A DNA stretch of 64,000 nucleotides from Martensiomyces pterosporus (GCA_025201845.1 MU603960.1:100138-164137), one strand, 5' to 3'; positions 1-10,167 are shown, numbered from the stretch's first letter. Notes: a model not told the origin generated them from the letters alone. Translations and numbers: made by a program.

Positions 1-1
1 C

Positions 2-199
2 ATGAATCGGAAGAAATCAAAGGTGTGCTGCATATTTCGCAAGCAGCGCATGTTTGGAGAGTCGGACTCTGAGAGCGACTCGGATTGCGGCTCGTGCTCG
101 GACAGCGACAGCCCCAATGAGTATGAGCGGATGCCGGATTACAGCAGGCAGAGCAAGGCGAGGAAGGGCAAGGGGCGCCACGAGCACTGCAGTCACTAA
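2..199 (+). CDS. YPI1: Type 1 protein phosphatase inhibitor Ypi1/PPP1R11 family, 3' end
   Basis: Partial: the window opens inside the gene, and the Met at base 2 is probably internal, because in family members the same HM-(x)-R-S-K-C-C pattern follows a PP1-docking segment that would lie upstream. Seen: a Lys-Val-Cys-Cys-Ile-Phe block, then FGESDSESDSD, then a Cys-rich GSCSDSD stretch, and a basic/His-rich end (GRHEHCSH). This Cys-Cys-Ile plus FGES-acidic layout is the hallmark of Ypi1/inhibitor-3, a small nuclear regulator of protein phosphatase 1 (Glc7). The RVxF docking motif is not in view. TAA at 197-199. Identification rests on the motif pattern and the short length. Confidence 0.8.
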   Translation: MNRKKSKVCCIFRKQRMFGESDSESDSDCGSCSDSDSPNEYERMPDYSRQSKARKGKGRHEHCSH

Positions 200-1427
200 G
201 GAAGGCAGGCGCACATATGCAGTTTATTTGGTATCTTCACATTCTAGAATAGAGCATATAGCACGATCCTTTTCCATGCAGCATCGCCATTGTAGACGCC
301 AGGCGCTGGCGTGTGCTGCATCCAGTGTGCGGAAGAGCGCAGGGGCAGCGTTGCACACGGCCAGCAGGAGCGGATGAGGGCCATGGGACAAGAGGAGAGC
401 GCACAGAGCGGAGCGGATACACAAGATGTCAGGCTGCCTGTCACCCCCTGCGTGTGCATGGCTGGCTGCATTCTCCTTCTCGTCTGTGTGGGAGCTGAGG
501 GCAGTAGAAAAGGGGCCGGGAGGAAGGAGGGAGGCGCTGCCGTCACTTGCAGCAATTGGACAGCGTGCCTCCAAGTCGCTGAGCTGGGTGCTCTCTAATA
601 GCAAACAGCCCACGGCGCCTACTGCTTCTCCAAGCCCTCTTCATCTCTCCTTGCCTCAATGCTATATTATTTTTCCATCTTCGTACGGCCCGCCCCTTTG
701 CACACGCCTAGATATCTCGTGTCACTAAAGCCGTCGCGCCCCTGCACGCAGCACCAGCAAAAGTCTTTGACGACGCGCTGGCCACGCACACCATATAGTG
801 CCAGGAAAACAGGTGCGCTGTTTACTATAGAGCACGCCTGCTAGCAAACAGCGCAGGAAACTGGGGTGCACTATTGATCTCGCGTTCCATAGCACAAGAC
901 TGCCCAAACCAACGCAGACACCCAGTCCATAGACTCTGCTCAGCAGCCACAGCCCAGCGCGTAACCCGCACCACATGGCTACCGCGCACCTGAAGAAAAG
1001 GTAAACACCCGATGCCCGTGCACCTCTCGCCAGGAAAGCATAGGCCGCGAAAATCAATGCATGGAGGGGCTCCTACGCGGTCTTCCTGGTCCAGTATATG
1101 CAGAATATCCACCATCGCTCCCATGCACTCATCCCGCGCTGCCGGCCCTCCTCTCTCTTTCTCTCCTCGTCTCCCTCGCAAACCGCGCACTTGCTTATTT
1201 TCCACTTCACTTTCAGCTTTGCCACGCAAGCACATCGGCTTCCCCATTGTTTCTGCACCGTCTCCTTGCTTCTGTCGCCGCCATTGTGAACAGCTCGAAG
1301 CCACCCCTTGAACAGCACAGGCCGTGTGGAGATTCGTGTATCTCCTTGCATATCGCTCTTGGGCCTGTCCTCTCTCCCTCTCTCTCCACCTGACTAACGC
1401 TCATACACGTAAACGCGGTTTTAAATC
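200..1427. other. Intergenic: YPI1 3' flank and promoter region of the TBC gene
   Basis: No reading frame here resembles a protein. The last 350 bases are C/T-rich on the plus strand (CTCTCTTTCTCTCC-type tracts around 1140-1400), as is common in fungal leaders. No clear TATA box was found near the 1428 start. Confidence 0.6.
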
Positions 1428-4400
1428 ATGGCTCGTAGGCTTGCCGAGTTCAGCGAGGTGCTGTTCAGCGACACACGCCCCGCCATCGATCTCCGGCAGC
1501 TGGCCAGCCTCTGCTTCCGCGGCATACCCGACGTAGGCGGGCTGCGCTCTTTGTGCTGGCAGCTCCTGCTCGGATACCTGCCGCCAGACCGCCGTAAGTG
1601 GCCCGCGGTACTCAAAGCCCGGCGCCAGTCGTACTTCGATCTCGTCAGCGACTTTGCGCGCAACCCGCGTCGACCAAGCAAGGCGGAAAGCACAGAACGA
1701 GGACATGGACAGGGGAAGCAGCACTTGTTGGAGCAGATACGTGCGGATATCAACAGAACCATGCCCGACATTGCTCTCTTCCACACACCCATATACCAAG
1801 AAGAGGCGGATGACTCGCGGTGCGGCACAAACGTCAGCGAGTCGACAGCCACTAGCACCGAATCCGTGGACACCACAGCAACGCTTCTGGCCGTGCCTCT
1901 GAAGCGCATATCAGTGTCAACACCGCCTTCCCGCACAGACGCCACAAGCCAGGGCGGCTCTAGCTCGTTTCCGTGGCAAGTCGGGCAGCTGCAAAGGTCG
2001 CTGAGCGAGAAGATATCGGCTGCACTGGGCAGCCCCGCACAGCTAGGCGATAAGCTGCCCCAGCCAATCCATGATGCAGGCTGCAATCAGCACAAAAACG
2101 ACCACGAGATTGTTGCAGACGCGAGCGGCACTGCAGCCAAGCAGGCCGATGCTGCCCCAGCTGCAAAAGGAGAGAACGGCTGGCTCATGGACCAGCCCCA
2201 GACCCACGCAGAGGCACTGGCACGCATCCTGTTCGTCCATGCGCAGTTCAACCGCGGCGTCGGGTACGCGCAGGGAATGAACGAGATCCTGGCGCCCATA
2301 TACTACGTCCTGGCTAGCTGCCAGCCCGCAGTTCCCGGGTACTCGCATGACGATTGCGAGGCAGACTCGTTCCATATGTTTATCTTGGCTTTGCGCGGCG
2401 TGCATCTGGACATGTTTATTTCAGCCATGGACAGCACATCCAGCAGCGCTGCTTCTCACGAAGGCCGCACCTGCTGCAACGCTGGTGCGCAGCCGCTGCC
2501 TACTGCGAAGGCGCATAAACTGCGGAGGATACACCCACATCCAGGGCACGAAAACGCGGCCCTGGAGATAGCCCAGCACGGCATGCTCATCTCCCCCTTG
2601 ATGGCGAGCGGCGCTTTGGGGGCTACATCTTCGTGCATTGTGCCTGCCCCAGAAACTGCTGGCGCCATTGCTCGGCTATCAGCACCAACACGGTCGACCT
2701 CGCAATCGCCCGATGTCTCTGCGCTGACGGCCGGAGAAATAGGCGGGTTGCAGCACATCCTCAAGTACTGGTGGTGCAACTACGTGCGCCTGGCCGACCG
2801 CCAGCTGTGGATGCGCATGGATGGCCTGGGCATCCAGCCCGAGCATTTCGCACTGCGCTGGCTGCTCGTCTGGGGCGCGCGCGAGTTCTCCTTGCCCGAC
2901 GTTCTGTTGCTCTGGGATGCGCTGATGGCTAACCGCGCACGCCTTGCCACTGCACACACACCAGCAGACAGCTCCAGCAAGGACCACGATCGTCTGCTGG
3001 CCCGAGACATTGCGCGTGGCTTGCAGGCAGCCTGCGAAGGAGACAGCCGGATCATCAAGCCGGGCCAATTCAGATCCATCAAGGTAGACGTGGGCAAGCT
3101 GGCTTGCGACATACGCATTGCGCAGGGCATCTCTGGCGACGACGACGATGCCAGCCAGCTGGGGCTCCTGTTTGACTTTTTTGCGGCAGTGCTCCTGGCG
3201 ATGAAGCCACAGATCATGGATGCGTCGTTCGAGGAGTGCATTGCCCTACTGCAGTGCCTGCCGCGGCACATCAAGGAGCTCGAGATGTTCAGCTTGATTA
3301 GCAGCACGCTACGCATTCGCCAGCGCCGTGCGTGTGGCAGGGCAATAAGGGCGTGCCGCAATGTGCTTGCCGCTGCGGATCCAAGGAAGCGCGATTCGTC
3401 AGCAGCCAGAATTGCTCCGCTGTTTGCCTCGCTGTCGCCACCCGTTTCCCCGGCGAGCAGCACGCGTAGTGGCCACCGTGCTGGCGGCCCTGAAGAAGGC
3501 GGCGAAGGTGTGCGGGCACAGGGGCAGCAATCGCTAGTGGACACGCCGGCTGCAAAGGTGTCGAGGTTCTTTGGTCAGCTGACAGGAAAACTACGCTTGG
3601 CCACGCCACCGGTGAGTCCAACTGACAGACAGTCGCTGCCGCCGGCCTTGTTTGGCCCACGATCGGTGGCAGATAACCCTGCTGAGGCGTGCGCAGCATC
3701 GCCTCTGTCTCCCCTAAATGCATCGGCATCTGCGCCTGATTGCCTGCTGCTTGCAGTTCCACGCCTGCAGGAGTCGCAGCAGCAGCAGCAGCAGCAGCAG
3801 AAGGCCAAGGGAGCCGCCAACGGGCCACGCAGATTGGGGATATTCGAGGTTATCGACTATTCGGACCACACGCGGACTGCTGTTATTCGCCAGCTAGGCG
3901 AATGCGACGCCTTGTCTCCGTCGCTGGTGGACACAGGAACGCTGGAAAGCGCTGGCAAACGCGACATTTGGGTGAGAGTAGAGCCCACAGAACCTGAAGC
4001 AGCGAACGCACAAGGCGATGGCGCTGCCCAGGCAGAGGATCGGCTGCAAAAGCCCTCAGCAGCAGCAGCAGCACCGTCGCAAGGCAATGGCGGGTCGGTT
4101 GTGCCTCCGCAGATCCACCCCGTGCCGCACAGGGAGCCGCACACAGCAAAGCACCACCACAGCCACATGATGCTGCCCAGCTTCAGCAAGAGTGTTTCGG
4201 CACCCCGACCACTGTTGGTTTCGCCGCACTCGCTGGCGCTGCCCAGTCTTGGCAGATCAGCCACTGAACCGGGCCGTCTTGTGGGCGCAGGACGTCGCAA
4301 GACATCGGACGGCGGCAGCAGCAGCAGCACGATCGTCGACGGCAAGGAGGCGTTCTGGTGGAAGAGCATTCCTGCGTCGCCGCATGCCAGACTACGGCCG

Positions 4401-4442
4401 CTGAACATTGAACTGTGCGACTACGACAGCGACAGCGAGTGA
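1428..4442 (+). CDS. TBC domain Rab GTPase-activating protein, TBC1D13-like, with long insertions
   Basis: Single-exon frame, 1004 aa, true ATG. Predicted to accelerate GTP hydrolysis by a Rab GTPase in membrane traffic. The arginine-finger motif IxxDxxR is visible as IRADINR (residues 104-110), and the glutamine finger YxQ as YAQGMNE (from residue 280). The N-terminal CFRGIPD...LRSLCWQLLLGYLP (about 29-52) and the later FALRWLLVWGAREFSLPDVLLLWDAL segment complete a TBC fold and resemble TBC1D13. Low-complexity insertions separate the two fingers (about 170 residues) and the middle helices. The C-terminal 350 residues are Ser/Pro/Ala-rich with an eight-Gln run near residues 783-790, and the end is acidic (CDYDSDSE). 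Human TBC1D13 is about 400 aa, so more than half of this protein is extra. The Rab target cannot be told from sequence. Confidence 0.88.
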   Translation: MARRLAEFSEVLFSDTRPAIDLRQLASLCFRGIPDVGGLRSLCWQLLLGYLPPDRRKWPAVLKARRQSYFDLVSDFARNPRRPSKAESTERGHGQGKQHLLEQIRADINRTMPDIALFHTPIYQEEADDSRCGTNVSESTATSTESVDTTATLLAVPLKRISVSTPPSRTDATSQGGSSSFPWQVGQLQRSLSEKISAALGSPAQLGDKLPQPIHDAGCNQHKNDHEIVADASGTAAKQADAAPAAKGENGWLMDQPQTHAEALARILFVHAQFNRGVGYAQGMNEILAPIYYVLASCQPAVPGYSHDDCEADSFHMFILALRGVHLDMFISAMDSTSSSAASHEGRTCCNAGAQPLPTAKAHKLRRIHPHPGHENAALEIAQHGMLISPLMASGALGATSSCIVPAPETAGAIARLSAPTRSTSQSPDVSALTAGEIGGLQHILKYWWCNYVRLADRQLWMRMDGLGIQPEHFALRWLLVWGAREFSLPDVLLLWDALMANRARLATAHTPADSSSKDHDRLLARDIARGLQAACEGDSRIIKPGQFRSIKVDVGKLACDIRIAQGISGDDDDASQLGLLFDFFAAVLLAMKPQIMDASFEECIALLQCLPRHIKELEMFSLISSTLRIRQRRACGRAIRACRNVLAAADPRKRDSSAARIAPLFASLSPPVSPASSTRSGHRAGGPEEGGEGVRAQGQQSLVDTPAAKVSRFFGQLTGKLRLATPPVSPTDRQSLPPALFGPRSVADNPAEACAASPLSPLNASASAPDCLLLAVPRLQESQQQQQQQQKAKGAANGPRRLGIFEVIDYSDHTRTAVIRQLGECDALSPSLVDTGTLESAGKRDIWVRVEPTEPEAANAQGDGAAQAEDRLQKPSAAAAAPSQGNGGSVVPPQIHPVPHREPHTAKHHHSHMMLPSFSKSVSAPRPLLVSPHSLALPSLGRSATEPGRLVGAGRRKTSDGGSSSSTIVDGKEAFWWKSIPASPHARLRPLNIELCDYDSDSE
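3776..3801 (+). repeat. CAG trinucleotide repeat (poly-Gln) in the TBC gene
   Basis: Run of CAG codons giving about eight consecutive Gln in the disordered C-terminal part of the TBC protein. Likely length-polymorphic between strains (inference). Confidence 0.8.
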
Positions 4443-4756
4443 GAGGAATTCCCTCTGGCTCAGCAATGGCGCCACGTCGCTCTCGACTGGCGCCACTGAA
4501 AACGGGGCTGGGATGCCTTGGCTCATCCCAAAAGCCAATGGCAGCTGTGACTCAGCTTGGTGTAGAAGGGGCGCCTTGTCGCCTGCAGCTGGGCCTTTTT
4601 CTTCTTTCATGTCTCTAGTATTTCTTATCTGCCTACTCTGTACTATATACCGCTTATTCACAAAGCCAGTGAGACAGCGCAGTGTCGTCTCTCCCCAAGC
4701 ACACACGCAGCGCATTCCCAGAATCCCTCTTCTCGCGACTTCGACATGACGCAGAA
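4443..4756. other. Intergenic between TBC gene and F-box/ankyrin gene
   Basis: Head-to-tail spacing of 314 bases. Contains T-rich and TATATAC-like sequence around 4640-4655 that could serve as a core promoter for the next gene. Nothing else recognised. Confidence 0.4.
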
Positions 4757-6808
4757 ATGAGGACAGAAACAACAGCCACGACACATAGCGCTGCCAGCTA
4801 CCTCCCTAGCTCTACTGCAGCAGATAGCGGGACAGTAATGGACGCAGAGGCCGAAGAGCAAGCACCAGCCAGGAGGGACCCAATGGTATTGGACAGAGTG
4901 CTGCCGCAAGAGATCCTTGGCCTGATATTCGTCTTCGCGCAATGGCCGTCGCTGGCGCTGGTGTCCCGTGCATTCCACGCAGTGTCCAGGTCAAAGGCAG
5001 TGCGGGCGCACTACTACCTGCAAGAGTTTGGCAGGCACCGGGTGCTTGACGGCAAGCTGGGGCTGGCAGGGCGGCGGCCACAGCTGATTCGCCAGGACCT
5101 GGTGCTGATGCTTCTTAACCTGGGAGCCGACCCACGCGCCGACGAACAGTGGATCTTCCGCCATGCATGCGCAAAGGGGTGGGTGACGATTGTTCGCAAG
5201 GTCCTGCGAATGTGCCTGTACGATGTGCCCGCAGAACAAGGCGTGGGTGCGCGGAAGGTCCTGGGCGAGGTACCACAGGTGCAGCTCAGCGGCGGATACG
5301 ACAGTGGCCATGGGAGCGACGCAATCGGAGAGAGCTCGTCCCTGGATAACTGGCGCGGGGTCAGGCAGCATGCAGCGCAGGCAGGGGCGCCAACAAATGC
5401 ACAGGCCACCGTGCATGGCAGCGGCGCCGCTCCAATGGGCGACACACCACCGGCAGTGCGTGCACGTCAGGGAGGCAGGCAGCCAAGCAGGACGCTGCTT
5501 ATCGATGTGCATGCCGAGGAGAACGAGGCATTGCGGATTGCAGCCGGGCTGGGGCACACGGCGGTTGTCCGTGCGCTGATAGAGGGCGGCGCGGACGTCA
5601 ATGCCATGCACAGCGAGCCCCTGGTTCTGGCAGCCAGCAACTGCCAGCTCGAGACAGCGAAGCTCCTGATAGCCAGCGGCGCCAGCGCTGTGGAGGACCA
5701 CTCGCGCGCGCTTAGATCGGCCGTGCTGGTGGGCGACTCGAACATCGAGTGCGTGCTGGCGCTGCTGGATGGCGGCGCTGTGGTGCAGGCGATGGACGAC
5801 AGCTGCCTGCTTGCAGCCTGCTACAAGGGCGACGGCGAGTTCCCGCCGCCGCCGCCGCTGTCGTCGTATTTTGGCGGCAGGGCAGCAGCCAGTGGCGCCG
5901 GGGCAATGTCGCGGATCGAGCTTTTGAAGTACTCGTATGCAGGCGTCCCCAGCCACGGGTCCCTGTACAACACGCCGGCAATTAGGAGCGGGATGCCCGG
6001 CGCGTCCTCCCCGTCGCTGCAGATGAGGCGGCAGCCGAGGCGATACCGCAACATGGCGCAGACAATGGCTGGCTTCTCAGGCTCGCCCCCTGAGCACACC
6101 CGCGCGGACCCGCCGCCCCCGCCTCAGACGGTCTGCTCATCGGCAACATCGATGACGCCTGGCGCGGCCGCTGTGCAGACGCCGGCGCAGCAGCCACCGA
6201 CGCAAGGCCGCGTGAACTTGGACGACGTGCTGCCCGGCAATCCGGCCGCGGCAGCTTCGGCCGTACGCGATGCAGGCCATTCGCCACCGCCAACCACGCA
6301 CATCGGGCTGGTGCGGCTGCTGCTCGCACGCGGCGCCAACGTCAATGCACGCAACGGGCGGCCCGCCATCTACGCGTGCTCCCGCGGATCCGTCAGGACT
6401 GCAGCCATCCTGCTGGCGTACGGCGCAGACGTGCACGTGCAGAACGAGGAGCCGCTGCGAGAAGCTGCGGCGCGCGGCCACCTCGAGATCATCCGGCTCC
6501 TGCTCAGCGCCGGATCTGACATCCACGTGGACAACGAAGCGCCGCTGAGAAATGCAGCTCGCGGCGGGCACTTGCCAGCAGTGCGCGAGCTGATTGCACA
6601 GGGAGCCGTGACCGGCGGCCGCGGCGGCACGCAGGCGCTGTGTGCAGCGGCGCGTGCGGGGTGGATTGAGGTCGTCAAGGAGCTTATTTGCGCGGGCGCC
6701 GATGCGCAGGACGAGGAGTTCAGGGCTTGCGCCGCCAAATCGCGCGCGCTGCGAAGGGCGCTAGGAATGGGAGAGCCGTTTAGCAGTAGCCCGTTTGGCT
6801 TCATATGA
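4757..6808 (+). CDS. F-box-like and ankyrin-repeat protein
   Basis: 683 aa from the first in-frame ATG; the frame is open further upstream but only to a GTG at 4682. Residues about 49-86 (LPQEILGLIFVFAQWPSLALVSRAFHAV) have the pattern of a degenerate F-box-like domain. Ankyrin-type helices follow, with the recurrent forms GADVNAMHSEPLVLAA, LLLARGANVNARNGRPAIYA, LLAYGADVHVQNEEPLREAAARGH and LLLSAGSDIHVDNEAPLRNAARGGH. A Pro/Ser-rich linker (about residues 360-510) splits the ankyrin block. Likely role is substrate capture for an SCF ubiquitin ligase or a scaffold; this follows from the domain order only. No membrane segment or signal peptide. The final ankyrin helices end a few residues before the stop. 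Confidence 0.82.
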   Translation: MRTETTATTHSAASYLPSSTAADSGTVMDAEAEEQAPARRDPMVLDRVLPQEILGLIFVFAQWPSLALVSRAFHAVSRSKAVRAHYYLQEFGRHRVLDGKLGLAGRRPQLIRQDLVLMLLNLGADPRADEQWIFRHACAKGWVTIVRKVLRMCLYDVPAEQGVGARKVLGEVPQVQLSGGYDSGHGSDAIGESSSLDNWRGVRQHAAQAGAPTNAQATVHGSGAAPMGDTPPAVRARQGGRQPSRTLLIDVHAEENEALRIAAGLGHTAVVRALIEGGADVNAMHSEPLVLAASNCQLETAKLLIASGASAVEDHSRALRSAVLVGDSNIECVLALLDGGAVVQAMDDSCLLAACYKGDGEFPPPPPLSSYFGGRAAASGAGAMSRIELLKYSYAGVPSHGSLYNTPAIRSGMPGASSPSLQMRRQPRRYRNMAQTMAGFSGSPPEHTRADPPPPPQTVCSSATSMTPGAAAVQTPAQQPPTQGRVNLDDVLPGNPAAAASAVRDAGHSPPPTTHIGLVRLLLARGANVNARNGRPAIYACSRGSVRTAAILLAYGADVHVQNEEPLREAAARGHLEIIRLLLSAGSDIHVDNEAPLRNAARGGHLPAVRELIAQGAVTGGRGGTQALCAAARAGWIEVVKELICAGADAQDEEFRACAAKSRALRRALGMGEPFSSSPFGFI

Positions 6809-7947
6809 CAAAGCGGCTCTAATGCGTCGCTCTCCTGGCGCCGCCCCGAGCATGCTGGCTCTGACGCCGCTGCTGTTGCGGATGCCTGGGGAGCCGCTGC
6901 TGTTGCGGATGCCTGGGGAGCCGCTGCTGTTGCGGATGCCTGGGGAGCCGCTGCTACTGCTGCTGGAAAACGGGGGAAAGGGTGCAGGCACCCCGGCTGT
7001 CGCCCCAGCGGGAAAATAGCGCACATGCCGGCTGATGTGCACCACTGGGGCTGGGCTGGCGGGGAAACGTTGCTGGAATGAATGCGGGACCGCATGGAAT
7101 GTGGCCCGCAGGAGTTGGGCATTGCATTTTTGGCATTCTTTGGCTGGCGGCCGCGCCTGTGCTGGAGCCCGATGGCGGCTGAGGCGCCTGTGTGCGCGCT
7201 CCAGCCGCTGGTCCTGGCCCTGGCCCACTGCGGGCTTTCTCGTTCAGGCTGCAACTGCAGCGTGTCTGCCGTGCCAGCCAGGATGGCTACTGCGCGCATA
7301 TCCCTGGCGGACTGTCCCCTCACCCCTCACCCGCTGGTAGAAAAATGTGGCACCTGCAAAAAAGTAGCAGGCAGAAGAAGAGGAGCCAAAAGAGAAGCGC
7401 AGCTGGCATTGTGTTTTGGCCTTTGCGGCCCCAATTCACATCCACACTGTCCTCGTCCTCGTCCTCGTCCTGTCCTTGTCCTGGTCCTTGTCTTTGTCTT
7501 TGTCCTGTTCCTTTCTCTGCTTCTCTGCCTCTCTGTCTCTCTCCTCTGCCTACCATCTGCCTACCATCTGCCAGCACCACTATTTTCCAATACAGCTTTT
7601 TTTTCAAGCGCACTGTTGCCCTTGGGAACGCAGCGCTCACACCCTAAACCACGCTGCAGTGCATCTTGATACAGCCGGCACACTGCAAGGACCACATGTA
7701 AGCATATTGCGGGATGCCAGCGTTTACCTTGTCCCAGGTGCCGAGTGCTGCCAACAATAGGCTCTCATCGCCACTCGGCGGTGTCTCCAGCGAGCCATAC
7801 TAAAGCCACGCCATGCCTCCATGATGTCTGTCTTTGTTTTGGAGAGTAGATTTGGGAGAACGACGGGAGCAACAGCGTGCGAAACAGCAGCCACAGAACA
7901 AAATCTCTCCAAAACCTCTCCCCCCCCCAAGTAGAATAGACGCTGCG
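6809..7947. other. Intergenic with simple repeats
   Basis: Holds the 27-bp repeats, a degenerate TCCTCG/TCCTTG pyrimidine microsatellite at about 7447-7520, CTCTGCCTACCATCTGC repeated twice near 7545-7575, and a run of nine or more C at 7921-7928 just before the next ATG. No coding potential recognised. Confidence 0.6.
6867..6947 (+). repeat. Three perfect 27-bp tandem repeats
   Basis: The 27-base unit CCGCTGCTGTTGCGGATGCC+TGGGGAG occurs three times in register at 6867, 6894 and 6921, followed by a partial fourth. It lies just after the ankyrin gene stop codon, so probably in its 3' UTR. The unit is a multiple of three and is open in one frame, but that frame has no supporting gene context. 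Confidence 0.95.
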
Positions 7948-10167
7948 ATGCTATCAGGAGAAAACGCCCACCAGCCCGCAGCTCCCACTACCCACCGGTT
8001 CAGCTTCGAAGACGATGTGGGCGATCGCGACATCGGCGGCTTTGACTGGATCCCGGACTTTGACTCGCCCAGCCTGGACATTTCCATCCAGGCAATCAGC
8101 CTGGTGGAGCTCAAGGCAAGCACGGCGGCGAATTCAACCAGCCAGGCAGATGCTGCCAGCACACAAGCCGCAGAAGAGCCATCGCCACAGGTCGCAGCAG
8201 CCGCTGCCAAAGGCAAGAGTCCGGTGGCTGTGGTGGCTACCAGCGCGAGCCTGCGTCTTGAGCAATCGCCTCACTCAATTGCCAGCCCCAGAAAGATCGT
8301 GCAGAGCAGCAGCCCTGTTGCCGCACCCGCCGTTCCTATACCAACAGAGGCCGGCGGCAGCTGCCGGAAGCGCAGCTCGATTCTAACCAACTCGCCACGC
8401 CCAATGACTGCCGATCCAGCCACCAGACAAGCCAAACCCGGCACGAACTCAAAGCGCATATCTGCACCCCATTCGTCTGGCTGCATTGCCTTGGCTCACT
8501 GGAATACAGCCAATGCTGCTACTGCCAACTCAAAGAATGGCGGTACACCCAGCGAACTTCACTGCGAGGACCACAACATGTCCATTTCATTCCCATACAT
8601 TGCCTCGACGGGCGCCGGCGCGGTGCCAAAGCCCAACGGCAATTCAATTGCAGCAGCCAATGCTGCCGCCGTGCCACGCCAGCTAATCCCATCTCCGGTC
8701 CAGCCGCCCAAGACACAAGAGGCGGCTGCATCCCCCGCTTCTCCCATCCGCTCACCCACTTCATCGCCAGCCCCGGCTGCAAACAACGTGGATGACACCA
8801 CTGCCGTCCCCTTGCCCCCTTCTCTGCACGCCGAAGACAAGGGCGGGATGTTCGGCTTTGGCTCTGATAACAGCGCCAGCTTGTTCGAGCAAATAGACCT
8901 GAACCTCAGCTTCCACATCGACCCTGTTGCTATCAGCATGCCGGCCGAGACTCAGTCTTCCACTGCTGCCCCTTCTTCCGACCTAACAGTCGACCCAAGG
9001 CCCGTGTCTGCTGCGATGACGCCTGCAATGACACCTGCGATGACGCCTGCGATGACGCCTGCGATGATGCCCTCCAGGTCGCCCTCTAAATCACCCTCCA
9101 AGTCGCCCATCCAGGAGGCCTGCCAAAAGCTCTTTGCTGGGAGCATCAAGTCCATAGCAAGGGCTCGTCGGGATAGCTCCGCTAGGGCTCCGGCCGGCGA
9201 CCTGGCAGCCAATAATAGCCAGAGAAGGTGCTCGGAGCCAAATGCTGGCGTGGTGGTCGCTGCAGGCTCTGGTCAATTCAGTGCTGAGAATGAGCTTGGT
9301 TGTAGCTACAAGGAGACTGCCGATGCTTATGAGCCCGCTGCCACCGCTGCTGCTGCCACCACCACCACCACCACTACCACCACCGCTGCCTCAGCTGCAG
9401 CAGCAGCTAAGGTGCTGGCTGACGGCACCTCGTCCGCCGAAGACAGCGAATCCGGAAGTGGCGATACCACCAACTCGGAGCTGGCAAACACTACATCGAA
9501 CGAGAATGCAGAGGCGAGTGGGCCTGCCAAGGACACGGTACCCTCGGCCACTGGCTCTGCCGAAGCCAGCACCGTTGGCTCTGCACCACAAGCAGCGAGA
9601 GGAAGAGCTGGTGCGACCAAGCGCATGCCGCCACTTCACCGCAGGCTGAGGCACCGGGGTCTCGAGAGGCAGCCGTCAAGGATTCTCAGCGGCATCACGC
9701 GCGGAATGCAGCGCGTCAGACACACAACATCCATGGTTCTCAGGCGGTCCGTCGGACACAAGCCGCCCGTTCGCCACGAAAAGTCAGCAGACAACCTGCA
9801 CCAGGCCGAAAGCACGCAGATCAAGGTCTGCTCCAACGGCAACCACCCTCCCAGGTACCCCATTAGCGACGACAGCGACAACAATGCCGAGGCCAGCAAC
9901 GACTACGAGAACGACGAGTTTGATGGCAAAATGTTTGCTGAAGTCACGGTTACGAACCCACCTGCCACAGCCGGGGCCGATGCAGTGATGGTGGCAACAA
10001 AGAATGAGGTCAGCGCTGCACGGGATGATGGGGACGACCCCGATGCAAACACTGGCTTTCTGTCAAGGAGGCTGTCAATTGTCAGGCGCGGCACCAACGT
10101 CGCGGTTAGAAACGGCGTTACTCGTGTAAGGAGCATGTTTGTGCCCAAGCGACCCGTTGCCGCATAA
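7948..10167 (+). CDS. Low-complexity Ser/Ala/Thr-rich protein of unknown function
   Basis: 740 aa from the first in-frame ATG at 7948; the frame upstream opens at TTG only. I do not recognise a domain. The N-terminus has an ordered-looking acidic/aromatic segment (RFSFEDDVGDRDIGGFDWIP, about residues 17-36) followed by hydrophobic DISIQAISLVELKA. The middle is disordered, with a Thr run (about residues 471-480) and an MTPA tetrapeptide repeat that runs into Ser-Pro-Ser-Lys repeats. A basic amphipathic patch (CQKLFAGSIKSIARARR) follows, and the last 130 residues are Arg-rich (RRLRHRGLERQPSR; RRLSIVRRGTNVAVRNGVTR). It could be a phosphorylated regulator or cortical adaptor, but nothing in the sequence decides this. 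Long single exon with codon use like its neighbours. Confidence 0.75.
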   Translation: MLSGENAHQPAAPTTHRFSFEDDVGDRDIGGFDWIPDFDSPSLDISIQAISLVELKASTAANSTSQADAASTQAAEEPSPQVAAAAAKGKSPVAVVATSASLRLEQSPHSIASPRKIVQSSSPVAAPAVPIPTEAGGSCRKRSSILTNSPRPMTADPATRQAKPGTNSKRISAPHSSGCIALAHWNTANAATANSKNGGTPSELHCEDHNMSISFPYIASTGAGAVPKPNGNSIAAANAAAVPRQLIPSPVQPPKTQEAAASPASPIRSPTSSPAPAANNVDDTTAVPLPPSLHAEDKGGMFGFGSDNSASLFEQIDLNLSFHIDPVAISMPAETQSSTAAPSSDLTVDPRPVSAAMTPAMTPAMTPAMTPAMMPSRSPSKSPSKSPIQEACQKLFAGSIKSIARARRDSSARAPAGDLAANNSQRRCSEPNAGVVVAAGSGQFSAENELGCSYKETADAYEPAATAAAATTTTTTTTTAASAAAAAKVLADGTSSAEDSESGSGDTTNSELANTTSNENAEASGPAKDTVPSATGSAEASTVGSAPQAARGRAGATKRMPPLHRRLRHRGLERQPSRILSGITRGMQRVRHTTSMVLRRSVGHKPPVRHEKSADNLHQAESTQIKVCSNGNHPPRYPISDDSDNNAEASNDYENDEFDGKMFAEVTVTNPPATAGADAVMVATKNEVSAARDDGDDPDANTGFLSRRLSIVRRGTNVAVRNGVTRVRSMFVPKRPVAA
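9014..9068 (+). repeat. 12-bp minisatellite encoding MTPA repeats
   Basis: Unit ATGACGCCTGCA/G repeated four to five times with single-base variants, encoding Met-Thr-Pro-Ala tetrapeptides, directly followed by codons for two or three SPSK units. Confidence 0.9.

Noticed and set aside
4682..4756. 25-codon upstream extension of the F-box/ankyrin protein
   Set aside because: Begins at GTG, which is not a normal nuclear start; the first ATG is at 4757.
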